Positions 6,137 through 14,400 of a DNA stretch of 19,173 nt are shown piece after piece (position 1 is the first letter of the stretch; each line of letters opens with the position of its first letter). The translations under genes were made by a program, and so were the position numbers. The notes below the pieces were generated by a model. The model saw only the letters and a program-made list of their open reading frames with translations, was not told the origin of the DNA and did no database searches. Origin of the DNA: CAZOJJ01 sp964580105 (GTDB taxonomy: Bacteria > Bacteroidota > Rhodothermia > Rhodothermales > Rubricoccaceae); contig CAZOJJ010000051.1 of the NCBI GenBank assembly GCA_964580105.1, positions 1 to 19,173 on the forward strand, read 5' to 3'.

Positions 6137-8074
6137 ATGAGCCCGAACGTCCCCCTCCTCTCGTCCCCCGACCGCTTCGACGTCATCGTCGTCGGCGGCG
6201 GCCACGCGGGCGCCGAAGCGGCCCACGCGGCGGCGCGCATGGGCGCGAAGACGCTCCTCGTCACGATGAGCCTGCAGGCCATCGGGCAGATGTCGTGCAA
6301 CCCGGCCATCGGCGGCATCGGCAAGGGGCAGATCGTCCGCGAGATCGACGCCCTCGGCGGGCTCATGGGCCGCGTCACCGACCGCACCGGCCTCCAGTTC
6401 CGCACGCTCAACCGGCGCAAGGGCCCGGCCGTCTGGAGCCCCCGCGCCCAGAGCGACCGCATGGCCTACGCCGCCGCCGTCCGCGCCGAACTCGAGGCGC
6501 TGCCAACCCTGTTCTTCCGCCAGGACATGGCCACCGACGTGCTCACCGAGGCGGGCGCGGACGGCCGCCCGCGCATCACGGGCATCCGCACGCAGACGGA
6601 GCAGACGTTCCGCGCGCCGTGCGTCGTCCTCACGAGCGGGACGTTCCTCAACGGCACCATCCACATCGGGCAGCGGACGTACGGCGGCGGACGCGCAGGC
6701 GAACGCGCGGCCGTCGGCCTCACGGCGAGCCTGGAGCGCCTCGGCTTCGAGGTGGGCCGCCTCAAGACCGGCACGCCGCCCCGCATCGACGGCCGCACCA
6801 TCGACTACGCGCGGTGCCGGGAGCAGCCGGGCGACGACGACCCGCGCCCGTTCTCCTTCCTCACGGACGCGCTGCCGGGGGCGCAGATCTCCTGCTGGCT
6901 GACCTACACCTCGCCCGCCGTCCACGACACGCTCCGCACCGGCTTCGACCGCAGCCCGATGTTCGCCGGCCGCATCCGGGGCCGCGGGCCGCGCTACTGC
7001 CCGTCCATCGAGGACAAGATCGACCGCTTCGCGGACAAGCCGCAGCACCAGCTCTTTCTGGAGCCCGAAGGGCGGGACACCTACGAGGTCTACGTCAACG
7101 GCTTCTCGACGAGCCTCCCCGAGGAGGTCCAGCTGGCCGCGCTCCGGCAGGTGCCGGGGCTGGAAGGCATCCACCTCCTGCGTCCGGGCTACGCCATCGA
7201 GTACGACTACTTCCCGCCGTACCAGGTGCGCTACTCGCTGGAGACGAAGGCCGTGGACGGGCTGTTCTTCGCCGGGCAGATCAACGGCACGACGGGCTAC
7301 GAAGAGGCTGCCGCGCAGGGCCTCGTGGCCGGCATCAACGCCGCGCTCAAGCTCCGGGGCGCCGAGCCCCTCGTCCTCGGCCGCGACCAGGCCTACATCG
7401 GCGTGCTCATCGACGACCTCGTGGCGAAGGGGACCGACGAGCCCTACCGCATGTTCACCTCCCGCGCCGAGCACCGCCTGCTCCTCCGCCAGGACACCGC
7501 CGACCGCCGCCTCACCCGCCTCGGCCACGCCCTCGGCCTGGCCACCGGCGAGCGCCTGGGCCGCCTCGACGCGAAGGAGGCCGCGCTCGGCGAGACGCTC
7601 GACCGCCTCCGCTCCACCGCCGTCGCGCCCGAGGCCGTCAACGGCTACCTCGAATCCGTCGGCACCGCGCCCATCGAGCGGCCTACGCGGATCGCCAAAG
7701 TCGCCCTCCGCCCGGAGGTGACGCTGGCGGACCTGCTCGACGCGGCCGGGATGCGGGATCTCGCCGTGCCCGTCCCGGGCATGGAGCCGGTCGAGGAGCT
7801 GGCCGAGATCGAGCTCAAGTACGAGGGCTACCTGGCGCGCGAGCGCGAGATGGTCGAGATGATGCAGAGCCTGGAGCGCTACCGCGTCCCCGACGGCTTC
7901 GACTTCGCCTCGGTCACGAGCATCACGATGGAGGCCCGCGAGAAGCTGGCGAAGATCCGGCCCGACACGCTCGGGCAGGCCTCCCGCATCTCCGGCGTCA
8001 GCCCGGCCGACGTGTCTGCGCTGATGGTCCTGCTCAAGCGTCGCCAGCCGGCCTCGGTGGACGGTGGACCGTAG
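6137..8074 (+). CDS. mnmG: tRNA uridine-5-carboxymethylaminomethyl(34) synthesis enzyme MnmG
   Basis: This FAD-dependent partner of MnmE (also called GidA) modifies U34 in the cytoplasm. The 645-residue product shows the Rossmann dinucleotide-binding motif VVGGGHAGAEAA (about 18-29), SCNPAIGGIGKG (53-64) and the catalytic-Cys segment GPRYCPSIEDK with Cys288. It also shows YDYFPPYQV, MFTSRAEHRLLLRQDTADRR and the C-terminal helical domain used to bind MnmE, ending SRISGVSPADVSALMVLLKRR. Length is close to the E. coli enzyme (629). The last residues, VDGGP, and the TAG stop fall inside a 7-bp tandem repeat. The gap to mnmE is 120 nt. A TATCCTGT sequence sits 5 nt before the ATG and could make the mRNA nearly leaderless, but this is weak. 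Confidence 0.97.
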   Translation: MSPNVPLLSSPDRFDVIVVGGGHAGAEAAHAAARMGAKTLLVTMSLQAIGQMSCNPAIGGIGKGQIVREIDALGGLMGRVTDRTGLQFRTLNRRKGPAVWSPRAQSDRMAYAAAVRAELEALPTLFFRQDMATDVLTEAGADGRPRITGIRTQTEQTFRAPCVVLTSGTFLNGTIHIGQRTYGGGRAGERAAVGLTASLERLGFEVGRLKTGTPPRIDGRTIDYARCREQPGDDDPRPFSFLTDALPGAQISCWLTYTSPAVHDTLRTGFDRSPMFAGRIRGRGPRYCPSIEDKIDRFADKPQHQLFLEPEGRDTYEVYVNGFSTSLPEEVQLAALRQVPGLEGIHLLRPGYAIEYDYFPPYQVRYSLETKAVDGLFFAGQINGTTGYEEAAAQGLVAGINAALKLRGAEPLVLGRDQAYIGVLIDDLVAKGTDEPYRMFTSRAEHRLLLRQDTADRRLTRLGHALGLATGERLGRLDAKEAALGETLDRLRSTAVAPEAVNGYLESVGTAPIERPTRIAKVALRPEVTLADLLDAAGMRDLAVPVPGMEPVEELAEIELKYEGYLAREREMVEMMQSLERYRVPDGFDFASVTSITMEAREKLAKIRPDTLGQASRISGVSPADVSALMVLLKRRQPASVDGGP

Positions 8075-8083
8075 ACGGTGGAC
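8056..8083. repeat. Heptamer tandem repeat across the mnmG stop codon
   Basis: Four 7-bp units lie end to end: GGTGGAC (8056-8062), GGTGGAC (8063-8069), CGTAGAC (8070-8076) and GGTGGAC (8077-8083). The diverged third unit supplies the TAG stop of mnmG (8072-8074). The repeat therefore encodes the final residues of MnmG and continues into the spacer before rsmG. Confidence 0.75.
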
Positions 8084-8120
8084 GACGCCCCTCAACCCCT
8101 TCCGTCCCCCGTCCTCTGAC

Positions 8121-8756
8121 ATGTGGAACCCGCTCGACGACCTCACGTCGGACCAGCGCGCCCGCCTCGGGGCCTTCGCCGGGGAACTGGCGCGCGTGAA
8201 CCGGCAGGTCAACCTCGTCTCGCCCGCCACCGTCCCCGAGGTGGAGGAGCGGCACCTCGTCCACAGCCTCGCGCTCGCCCGGAAGGATTTCCCGGCCGGC
8301 GCGACGGTCGTGGACTTCGGCACCGGCGGCGGGCTGCCCGCCGTGCCCCTCGCCGTTCGCTTCCCCGACGTGCGCTTCGTGGCCGTGGATGCCGTGCGGA
8401 AGAAGACCGAGGCCGTGCGCCTCTTCGCCCGGCGGCTCGGGCTCGGCAACCTCGACGTGTGGAACGGGCGGGCGGAGGACTGGCCCGGCGAGGCGCACTA
8501 CGCCGTCTCCCGCGCAACGGCCCCGCTCGCCGACCTCTGGGGCTGGTTCGACCGCGTCCGCCGGCCGCTCACGGGCGCGCCGGAAGGGGCCTGGACGCCC
8601 GGCCTCCTCGCGCTCAAGGGCGGCGACCTCGCGGACGAGATCGCGGCGCTGCACGCGGCGTTTTCCGGCCTCGCCGTCGAGGCGACGCCGCTGGAGCCGC
8701 TTCTCGGGCGCGCGTACTTCGCCGGGAAGGCGCTCGTCGAGGTGCGGCCGGCGTAG
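8121..8756 (+). CDS. rsmG: 16S rRNA (guanine(527)-N(7))-methyltransferase RsmG
   Basis: RsmG (GidB) uses S-adenosylmethionine to methylate N7 of G527 in 16S rRNA; loss usually gives low-level streptomycin resistance. The 211-residue product has the family N-terminus with VNRQVNLVSP and RHLVHSLAL (44-52). SAM motif I is VVDFGTGGGLPAVPLA (about 63-78), the acidic ribose contact is VAVDAVRKK, and SRATAPL is at 130-136. Length matches the family (about 207). ATG at 8121 is preferred over an in-frame GTG at 8064 that lies inside the mnmG repeat and would add 19 atypical residues. It is 46 nt after mnmG and is probably co-transcribed. Its stop is 1 nt from the stop of the convergent barrel gene. 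Confidence 0.95.
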   Translation: MWNPLDDLTSDQRARLGAFAGELARVNRQVNLVSPATVPEVEERHLVHSLALARKDFPAGATVVDFGTGGGLPAVPLAVRFPDVRFVAVDAVRKKTEAVRLFARRLGLGNLDVWNGRAEDWPGEAHYAVSRATAPLADLWGWFDRVRRPLTGAPEGAWTPGLLALKGGDLADEIAALHAAFSGLAVEATPLEPLLGRAYFAGKALVEVRPA

Positions 8757-8757
8757 C

Positions 8758-9396
8758 TCAGAAGAACACGCCCGCCGAGAACAGCCACACGCGCGAGTGC
8801 GCCGAGGCAGGCGCGCCCTCGGCCGTCGTGGCGGCGCCCCCGGCGAGGTCCGTCAGGCCGTGCGTGTACCGGGCACCGACGAAGGCGCGCTGCCCGGCGA
8901 GCGGCACCTCCACGTCCGCGCCGACGGCGAGGCTGACGTTCGGAGACGTGAACTGGTCGGTTCTCTCGCGCTGGGCGGGCCCCTCCACCTGCACCACCTC
9001 GCCGTACTCGACGCCGACCGACGCCCCCGCGTGCGGCCGGAAGCGGACGCCGCCGAAGCCGACCTCGTCCAGCACGAACAGCAGCGGAACCTCGAAGTAC
9101 GTCAGCTCCACCGTGCGGTCCACGGCTACCGAATCACCCAGCGTGACGGCCGTGGCCCCGGCGATGCGGCCGCCGGCCTGGGTGTAGAGCACCTCGGCCT
9201 GGAAGGCCACCGGCCCGCGCAGGGGCATCCGGCCCACCCCGCCCGCCGCGAAGCCCATGCGCGTCTCGTAGGCGTCGGCGATCCGGAAGGTGCCCGCCAC
9301 CGTAGCGGCGGTGACGCCCGCGCGGGCGGCGTAGCGGACCTGAGCGCGGGTGGGGAGGGCCAGCGTGAAGAGGGCGAGGGCGACGAGCAGGCGCAT
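8758..9396 (-). CDS. Outer-membrane beta-barrel protein (PorT-like family), secreted
   Basis: The 212-residue product has a clear signal peptide, MRLLVALALFTLALPTRA, with likely cleavage before Gln19. The mature chain alternates hydrophobic and polar residues as in a small beta barrel. It contains ELTYFEVPLLFVL and RYTHGLTDLAGG, which mirror segments of the neighbouring gene, and ends in the aromatic terminal strand VWLFSAGVFF expected for BAM-dependent insertion. This fits the OMP_b-brl_2 (PorT-like) family of Bacteroidota; ligand and function are unknown. The ATG at 9396 is chosen because it opens the signal peptide; the frame stays open upstream to 9489 but that would bury the signal. The minus-strand terminator at 9477-9509 lies upstream, so it should have its own promoter. 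TATCCTGT at 9443-9436 is a candidate -10. Confidence 0.85.
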   Translation of the reverse strand: MRLLVALALFTLALPTRAQVRYAARAGVTAATVAGTFRIADAYETRMGFAAGGVGRMPLRGPVAFQAEVLYTQAGGRIAGATAVTLGDSVAVDRTVELTYFEVPLLFVLDEVGFGGVRFRPHAGASVGVEYGEVVQVEGPAQRERTDQFTSPNVSLAVGADVEVPLAGQRAFVGARYTHGLTDLAGGAATTAEGAPASAHSRVWLFSAGVFF

Positions 9397-9476
9397 GAGC
9401 AGGGAGAGGGAAGGGGCCAGAGGGAAGGGGCCGGTACAGGATAGGGCGAAGCCCGAGGGTGCAGCCCTGGGGCACG

Positions 9477-9509
9477 AAAAAAGGCCCACCGGCCGGAGCC
9501 GGTGGGCCT
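9477..9509 (-). terminator. Rho-independent terminator of the distal barrel gene
   Basis: AGGCCCACCGGC (9482-9493) pairs perfectly over 12 bp with GCCGGTGGGCCT (9498-9509) around the 4-nt loop CGGA. On the minus strand the stem is followed by a run of T (complement of A9477-A9482). It starts 17 nt after the stop of the gene at 9527-10159. It is the cleanest intrinsic terminator in the window and uncouples the two barrel genes. Confidence 0.92.
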
Positions 9510-9526
9510 GGGTTCAGCGCGACCCC

Positions 9527-10159
9527 TTAACGGCCGAACGTCCAGCTGGCACTCACGGAGAAGACGCCGTTGCGGAGCGTGTCATCGAGGAAGTCCTCCG
9601 CGTCGGACTGCTCGGCTACGATGTTCACGAGGCCGAGGGTGTAGCGGAGGTCGACGTCGAACGCACCGGCCCCGACGGTGCCTCCGAAGGCGGCGCCGAA
9701 GTCCGTGCTCTTGAACACGTCGGTGTCGAAGCGGATCGACCCGCCCTCGCCGGCGAGCTCAACTTCCTCGCTCACCTTGAACGCGACGGCCGGGCCGGCG
9801 TAGGCGCTCAGGTTCAGGCCGCTCTGCAGGGGGACCAGGAACTTGGCCAGGACCGGAATCTCGATGTAGTTGACGGCGATCTTGCCTTCGAGGTTCACCT
9901 CCTCGGCCGACGCTTCGCTGGTGATGCCCTTCATGCTGTAGAGCACCTCGGGCTGGATGGCGAAGGACGGCGAGAGGGGGAACTGGGCGAAGGCGCCGGC
10001 CACGAGGCCGAGGCGGGGCTCGGTCCCTTCGAGGACTTCGTCGTCGCCGAGGAAGTCGGACATGTTGAGGCCGGCTTTGACGCCGAAGTGGACCTGCGCC
10101 TCGGCGGTCGTGAGGGAGGCGGCGAGCAGGAGGAGGGCGGGAAGGAGGAAGCGTTTCAT
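9527..10159 (-). CDS. Outer-membrane beta-barrel protein (PorT-like family), secreted
   Basis: The 210-residue product begins MKRFLLPALLLLAASLTTAE, a Sec signal peptide with likely cleavage after AEA before Gln22. The mature part opens VHFGVKAGLNMSDF and has IQPEVLYSMKG, VNYIEIPVLAKFLVP and DLRYTLGLVNI. It ends VFSVSASWTFGR, the strand pattern of PorT-like small barrels of Bacteroidota. It resembles the product of the next minus-strand gene in length and in the YIEIPVL/YFEVPLL and RYT-GL motifs, so the two are probably diverged paralogues. The ATG at 10159 is selected from the signal peptide; the frame remains open to 10327 but encodes a Pro/Arg-rich run. It is divergent from the WYL regulator, with 205 nt between starts. 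Confidence 0.87.
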   Translation of the reverse strand: MKRFLLPALLLLAASLTTAEAQVHFGVKAGLNMSDFLGDDEVLEGTEPRLGLVAGAFAQFPLSPSFAIQPEVLYSMKGITSEASAEEVNLEGKIAVNYIEIPVLAKFLVPLQSGLNLSAYAGPAVAFKVSEEVELAGEGGSIRFDTDVFKSTDFGAAFGGTVGAGAFDVDLRYTLGLVNIVAEQSDAEDFLDDTLRNGVFSVSASWTFGR

Positions 10160-10310
10160 GGGAGGGTGGTGGATGGGGGGGGACGGGACAGGAGAGCCGG
10201 CGCTCGCCGGGGCGGGGCGGCGCGGCTTCAAAGCCAGCACCCGCTTCATGTTTCGCGGGCGCGCGACCTGAAAGGTGCGGAAGTCGTGAACCGCGCCCGA
10301 GGAAAGGGGT

Positions 10311-10326
10311 TGACGTTTTGTTGTCA
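10311..10326. promoter_or_regulatory. Candidate operator in the barrel/WYL divergent region
   Basis: TGAC-N8-GTCA forms a short dyad at 10311-10326 with an AT-rich centre (GTTTTGTT). It lies 39 nt before the WYL-gene ATG and overlaps TTGACG, a possible -35. WYL regulators often act on divergent promoters, but the dyad is short and could be chance. Confidence 0.2.
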
Positions 10327-10364
10327 CCCCTCGGATCTTGGCCCGCCTCCATCACCCCCCGCTC

Positions 10365-11360
10365 ATGCCCCGCCCGGACCGCTCGCTCAACAAGACCGAA
10401 CGCCTCTTCGCGCTCGTCCTCCTCCTCCAGAACAAGCCCAACCTCACCAGCCGCGACCTCGCCGAGCACTTCGGCGTCAGCCGGCGCACCATCTTCCGCG
10501 ACCTCCGCACCCTCTCCGAGAGCGGCGTCCCGCTCACGTACGCCGAGGAGGGCGGCTACGAGATCCTCGACGGCTACCAGCTCCCGCCGCTGATGCTCAC
10601 CGCCCGCGAGGCCGCCACCGTCCTCGTCGGCACCGAGTTCACCAAGCTGCAGCCGGACCCCTCCCTCCGCGCCGACGCCGACGCCGTCGGGATGAAGATC
10701 CGCTCGGTCCTCCCCGAGCCCGTCCGCGACTACATCGACCGGCTCCAGGAGCGGACCGTGCTCTCGCCCTACAACGAGGTGCAGGGGCGCGCGCAGGCGA
10801 GCGAGGAGGAGGGACTCTGGTTCGAGCTCTCCGAGGCCGTCGCCCGCAACCGTCGCGTGAAGATGACCTACTACACGGAGAGCCGCGACGAGGAGACCGT
10901 CCGCCTCGTGGACCCCCTCGGCCTCGTCTACTACGCCGACCACTGGAACCTCATCGGGTACGACCACCTCCGCGACGACATCCGCAACTTCCGCCTCGAC
11001 CGCATCCGCAAGCTGCGCACGCGCTTCGAGACGTTCACGCCGCCGGAGGACTTCGACCTCAAGGCGTTCCTCCGCGAGCGCGGCGAGAGCCCCCGCAACG
11101 TCCGCATGGTGCTCCGCTTCGAGGCGCGCGTGTGGCAGTGGGCCCGCCGCACGCTCCCGGCCGACGTCGAGGCCGAGCGCACGCTGGGCGACGGCCGCAC
11201 CGAGGTCACGTTCTACTTCGAGAACCCGGACTACGTGGCCCGCTGGCTCTTGCGCTACGGCACCGACGTGGAGGTCGCCGAGCCGGAGGCGCTCCGGGTG
11301 CGTCACCGCGAGCTGGCGCTGGAAATCGCCGGGCAGTACGAGGGCGTCGCGGCAGGGTAG
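10365..11360 (+). CDS. HTH and WYL-domain transcriptional regulator
   Basis: The 331-residue cytoplasmic protein has an N-terminal winged HTH of the HTH_11 type (residues 11-70). It contains LTSRDLAEHFGVSRRTIFRDLRTL, followed by a wing with YAEEGGYEILDGYQLPPL. A linker helix region leads to the WYL domain (about 150-222), with VRLVDPLGLVYYADHWNLIGYD and RNFRLDRIRKL; the Trp-Asn-Leu-Ile triad replaces the name-giving WYL. A WCX-like C-terminal domain (about 243-322) ends LLRYGTDVEVAEPEALRVRH. Such proteins bind DNA and sense ligands, often nucleic acids or nucleotides; they control DNA damage, defence or metabolic genes. The ATG at 10365 is preferred to a TTG at 10338. It is transcribed away from the barrel genes, which may be its targets (inference). 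Confidence 0.92.
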   Translation: MPRPDRSLNKTERLFALVLLLQNKPNLTSRDLAEHFGVSRRTIFRDLRTLSESGVPLTYAEEGGYEILDGYQLPPLMLTAREAATVLVGTEFTKLQPDPSLRADADAVGMKIRSVLPEPVRDYIDRLQERTVLSPYNEVQGRAQASEEEGLWFELSEAVARNRRVKMTYYTESRDEETVRLVDPLGLVYYADHWNLIGYDHLRDDIRNFRLDRIRKLRTRFETFTPPEDFDLKAFLRERGESPRNVRMVLRFEARVWQWARRTLPADVEAERTLGDGRTEVTFYFENPDYVARWLLRYGTDVEVAEPEALRVRHRELALEIAGQYEGVAAG

Positions 11361-11413
11361 CGGCCGGCCGGGCCACGGCGGCAGAATCCACACAAGGCCG
11401 CGCACTCGGACGC

Positions 11414-11421
11414 TATATTGG
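11414..11421 (+). promoter_or_regulatory. Candidate -10/-7 element of the signalling operon
   Basis: TATATTGG at 11414-11421 is an AT-rich island in a GC-rich spacer. It fits TAnnTTTG at all but one fixed position and resembles the TAGATTGG of the tRNA promoter. No clear TTG or TTGACA lies at the expected distance. The leader to the ATG is about 60 nt and could form the hairpins 11420-11426/11438-11444 and 11443-11448/11455-11460. Confidence 0.4.
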
Positions 11422-11482
11422 CCGCGCTCCTCTCGTGCGCGGCCGGGCTCTCAGGCCCGGTGTTGCCGCTCCTCTCGGCGTA

Positions 11483-14400
11483 ATGCCTACTGATCGTTCG
11501 CAATCGGGCGCCTTCACGGGCCCTTCGGCGGGTCCCGTGCCGCTGGAAGGCGGGCCCTCGGTCAACGGCCGTGCCGCCGACCCGGTCGCCCTCGATGCGG
11601 CGCTGCAGGCACACGCGCGCGCCCTGGCCACGCTCAACCGGATCAACGTCCAGCTGGCCGGGAAGCTCGACCTCCAGGAGATCCTCCAGGCCGCCACGGA
11701 CGCGGCGACGGAGCTGACGGGCGCCCAGTTCGGGGCCTTCTTCTACAACCGGGTGGACGAGCGCGGCGAGGCCTACACGCTCTACACCCTTTCCGGCGCA
11801 CCGCGCGAGGCGTTCGAGCGGTTCCCGATGCCGCGCAACACGGGGGTGTTCGGGCCCACGTTCCGGGGCGAGGGCGTCGTCCGCTCCGACGACATTACGC
11901 AGGACCCGCGCTTCGGGCACAACGCCCCGTATCACGGGATGCCCGAAGGGCACCTCCCCGTGCGGAGCTACCTCGCCGTCCCCGTCGTCTCGCGCTCGGG
12001 CGAAGTGCACGGCGGGCTCTTCCTCGGGCACGAGGACGTGGGCGTGTTCACGGAACAGGCCGAGGCGCTCGCCGTGGGCGTCGCCGCGCAGGCGGCCGTC
12101 GGCATCGACAACGCGCGGCTCTACGAGGCGGCCCAGCGCGAGATCGCCGAGCGGAAGGAGACCGAGGCGGCGCTCCGGGCCAGTGAGGAGTGGGCGCGGC
12201 GGCTGCTCCTCACCCTCCCCGCCGCCGTCTACACCACCGACGCCCAGGGGCGGATCACCCACTACAACGACCGGGCCGCCGAGCTGTGGGGCCGCCGTCC
12301 GGTGATCGGGAAGGACCTCTGGTGCGGCTCGTGGCGCATCTTCCACCCCGACGGCTCCCCGATGCCCCACGACGCGTGCCCGATGGCCGTCGCCCTGCGG
12401 GAGCGGCGGCCGGTCCACGGCGAGGAGATCATCGTCGAGCGGCCGGGCGGCGCGCGCGCGCACGTGCTCCCCGCGCCGCAGCCGCTCTTCGACGCCGCGG
12501 GCGAACTCATCGGCGCCGTCAACGTGCTGGTGGACGTCACGCCCCAGAAGCAGGCCGGGCGGGACCGCGCGCTGCTGGCGGCCATCGTGGAGTCGTCCGC
12601 CGACGCCATCGTGAGCAAGACGCTCGACGGGACGATCACCTCCTGGAACGCGGGGGCGGAGCGGCTCTTCGAGTACACCGCCGAGGAGGCCGTCGGGATG
12701 ACGGTGCGGCGGCTGATCCCGCCGGAGCGGCTGGAGGAGGAAGACCACATCCTCGACCGGATCGGCCGGGGCGAGCGCGTCGAGCACTTCGAGACGGTGC
12801 GCGTGCGGAAGGACGGCCGGCGCCTCCACGTCTCGCTCATGATCTCGCCCGTGCGGGACGAGGCCGGCCGGATCGTCGGGGCCTCGAAGATCGCGCGGGA
12901 CATCACCGAGCGGAAGCGTGCCGAGGCCGCCCTCCACGAGAGCGAGCTCCGCTTCCGCGCCCTCGCCGACAGCGCGCCGGTGCTCATCTGGGTCTCCGAT
13001 ACCGAGAACCGCGGGACCTACTTCAACCGCCGCTGGACCGAGTTCACCGGCCGCACGGCGGAACGGGAGCGCGGCCTCGGCTGGGTCGAGGGCATCCACC
13101 CGGACGACCGCGAGCGCGCCGTGGAGACGTGCCGGCGCCACTTCGACGCGCGCGAGGAGTTTCGCCTGGAGTTCCGCCTCCGCCACCACGACGGCACCTA
13201 CCGCTGGGTCCACGACTACGGCGTCCCTCGCTTCACGGCCGACGGGGCGTTTCTCGGCTACGTCGGCGTCTGCTTCGACATCCACGAGCGGAAGCGGAGC
13301 GAGTACGTCCTCGCCGACGCGCGCCGCCGCGCCGAGGAGGCCGAGCGCCAGATCCGCTCCATCATCGACCACCTCCCCGAGCTGGCCTGGTGGGCCCGGC
13401 CGGACGGCCGCATCGACTTCTACAACCGGCGGTGGTTCGAATACACCGGCACGACGCCGGAGGAGATGGAGGACGAGGGATGGACGCAGCTGCTCGACCC
13501 GCCGTTTTTGCCCGAGGTCACCGAGCGCTGGCAGCGCTCCCTCGACACCGGCGAGTCGTTCGAAATGGAGTTCCCGCTCCGCGGCGCCGACGGCACCTAC
13601 CGGTGGTTCCTCACGCGCGCCCAGCCCGTGTGCGACCGCGCCGGCCGCATCCTCCGCTGGGTCGGCGTCAACATCGACATCCACGACAAGCGACGGGCCG
13701 AGACGCAGGCGCGGTTCCTCGCCCAGTCCGGCGCCCTCGTCGAGCAGATGCTCGACGCCGAGGCCCTGCTGGAGCGCCTCGCCCACCTCGCCGTCCCCGC
13801 CTTCGCCGACTGGTGCGCCATTGACATGGTGCGGGAGGACGGCTCCATCGAGGCCGCCGCCATCGCCCACGCCGACCCCGACAAGGTGCGGTGGGGGTGG
13901 GCGCTCCGCGAGCAGTACCCCGTGGACCCCGACGCGCCCACCGGGGCGCCGAACGTGATCCGCACGGGGCAGGCCGAGCTCTACCCGGCCCTCCCGGCCG
14001 CGCTGATCGAGACCGTCGCCGAGACCGAGGAGGAGCGCCGCCTCATCCGCGAGATCGGCTACAGCTCCGTGATCGTCGTCCCGATCCGCGTCGGGGAAGA
14101 GGTCGTCGGGGCCATCACGTACGCCAACACCGAGTCCGGCCGGCACTTCGACGAGGCCGACCTCGCGGCGGCCGAGGAGGTGGGCCGCCGCGCCGGAGCC
14201 GCCCTGGAGATGGCCCGCCTCCACGCCGCCGTCCGCGAGAACGCCGAGCGCCTCCGCGCCGTCATCGACACGGCCGTGGACGGCATCCTCACCATCGACG
14301 AGCGCGGCGTCGTCGAGTCGGCCAACCCGGCGGTGGAGCGGATCTTCGGGTACGCGCCCGAGGAGGTCGTCGGGCAGAACGTGCGGATCCTCATGCCGGA

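Noticed and set aside
8064..8120. Alternative GTG start for rsmG
   Set aside because: It lies in the heptamer repeat at the mnmG end and adds 19 residues not typical of RsmG; ATG 8121 matches the family N-terminus.
4601..8449. Very long minus-strand frame opposite mnmE, mnmG and rsmG
   Set aside because: Antisense shadow of three conserved genes: Arg/Ala/Glu-rich, no domain, no plausible start context.
9350..11482. Upstream extension of the large kinase frame by about 711 codons
   Set aside because: The frame is open only because of high GC. It crosses the two minus-strand barrel genes and the WYL gene and encodes Arg/Pro/Gly-rich sequence; recognisable protein starts at 11483.
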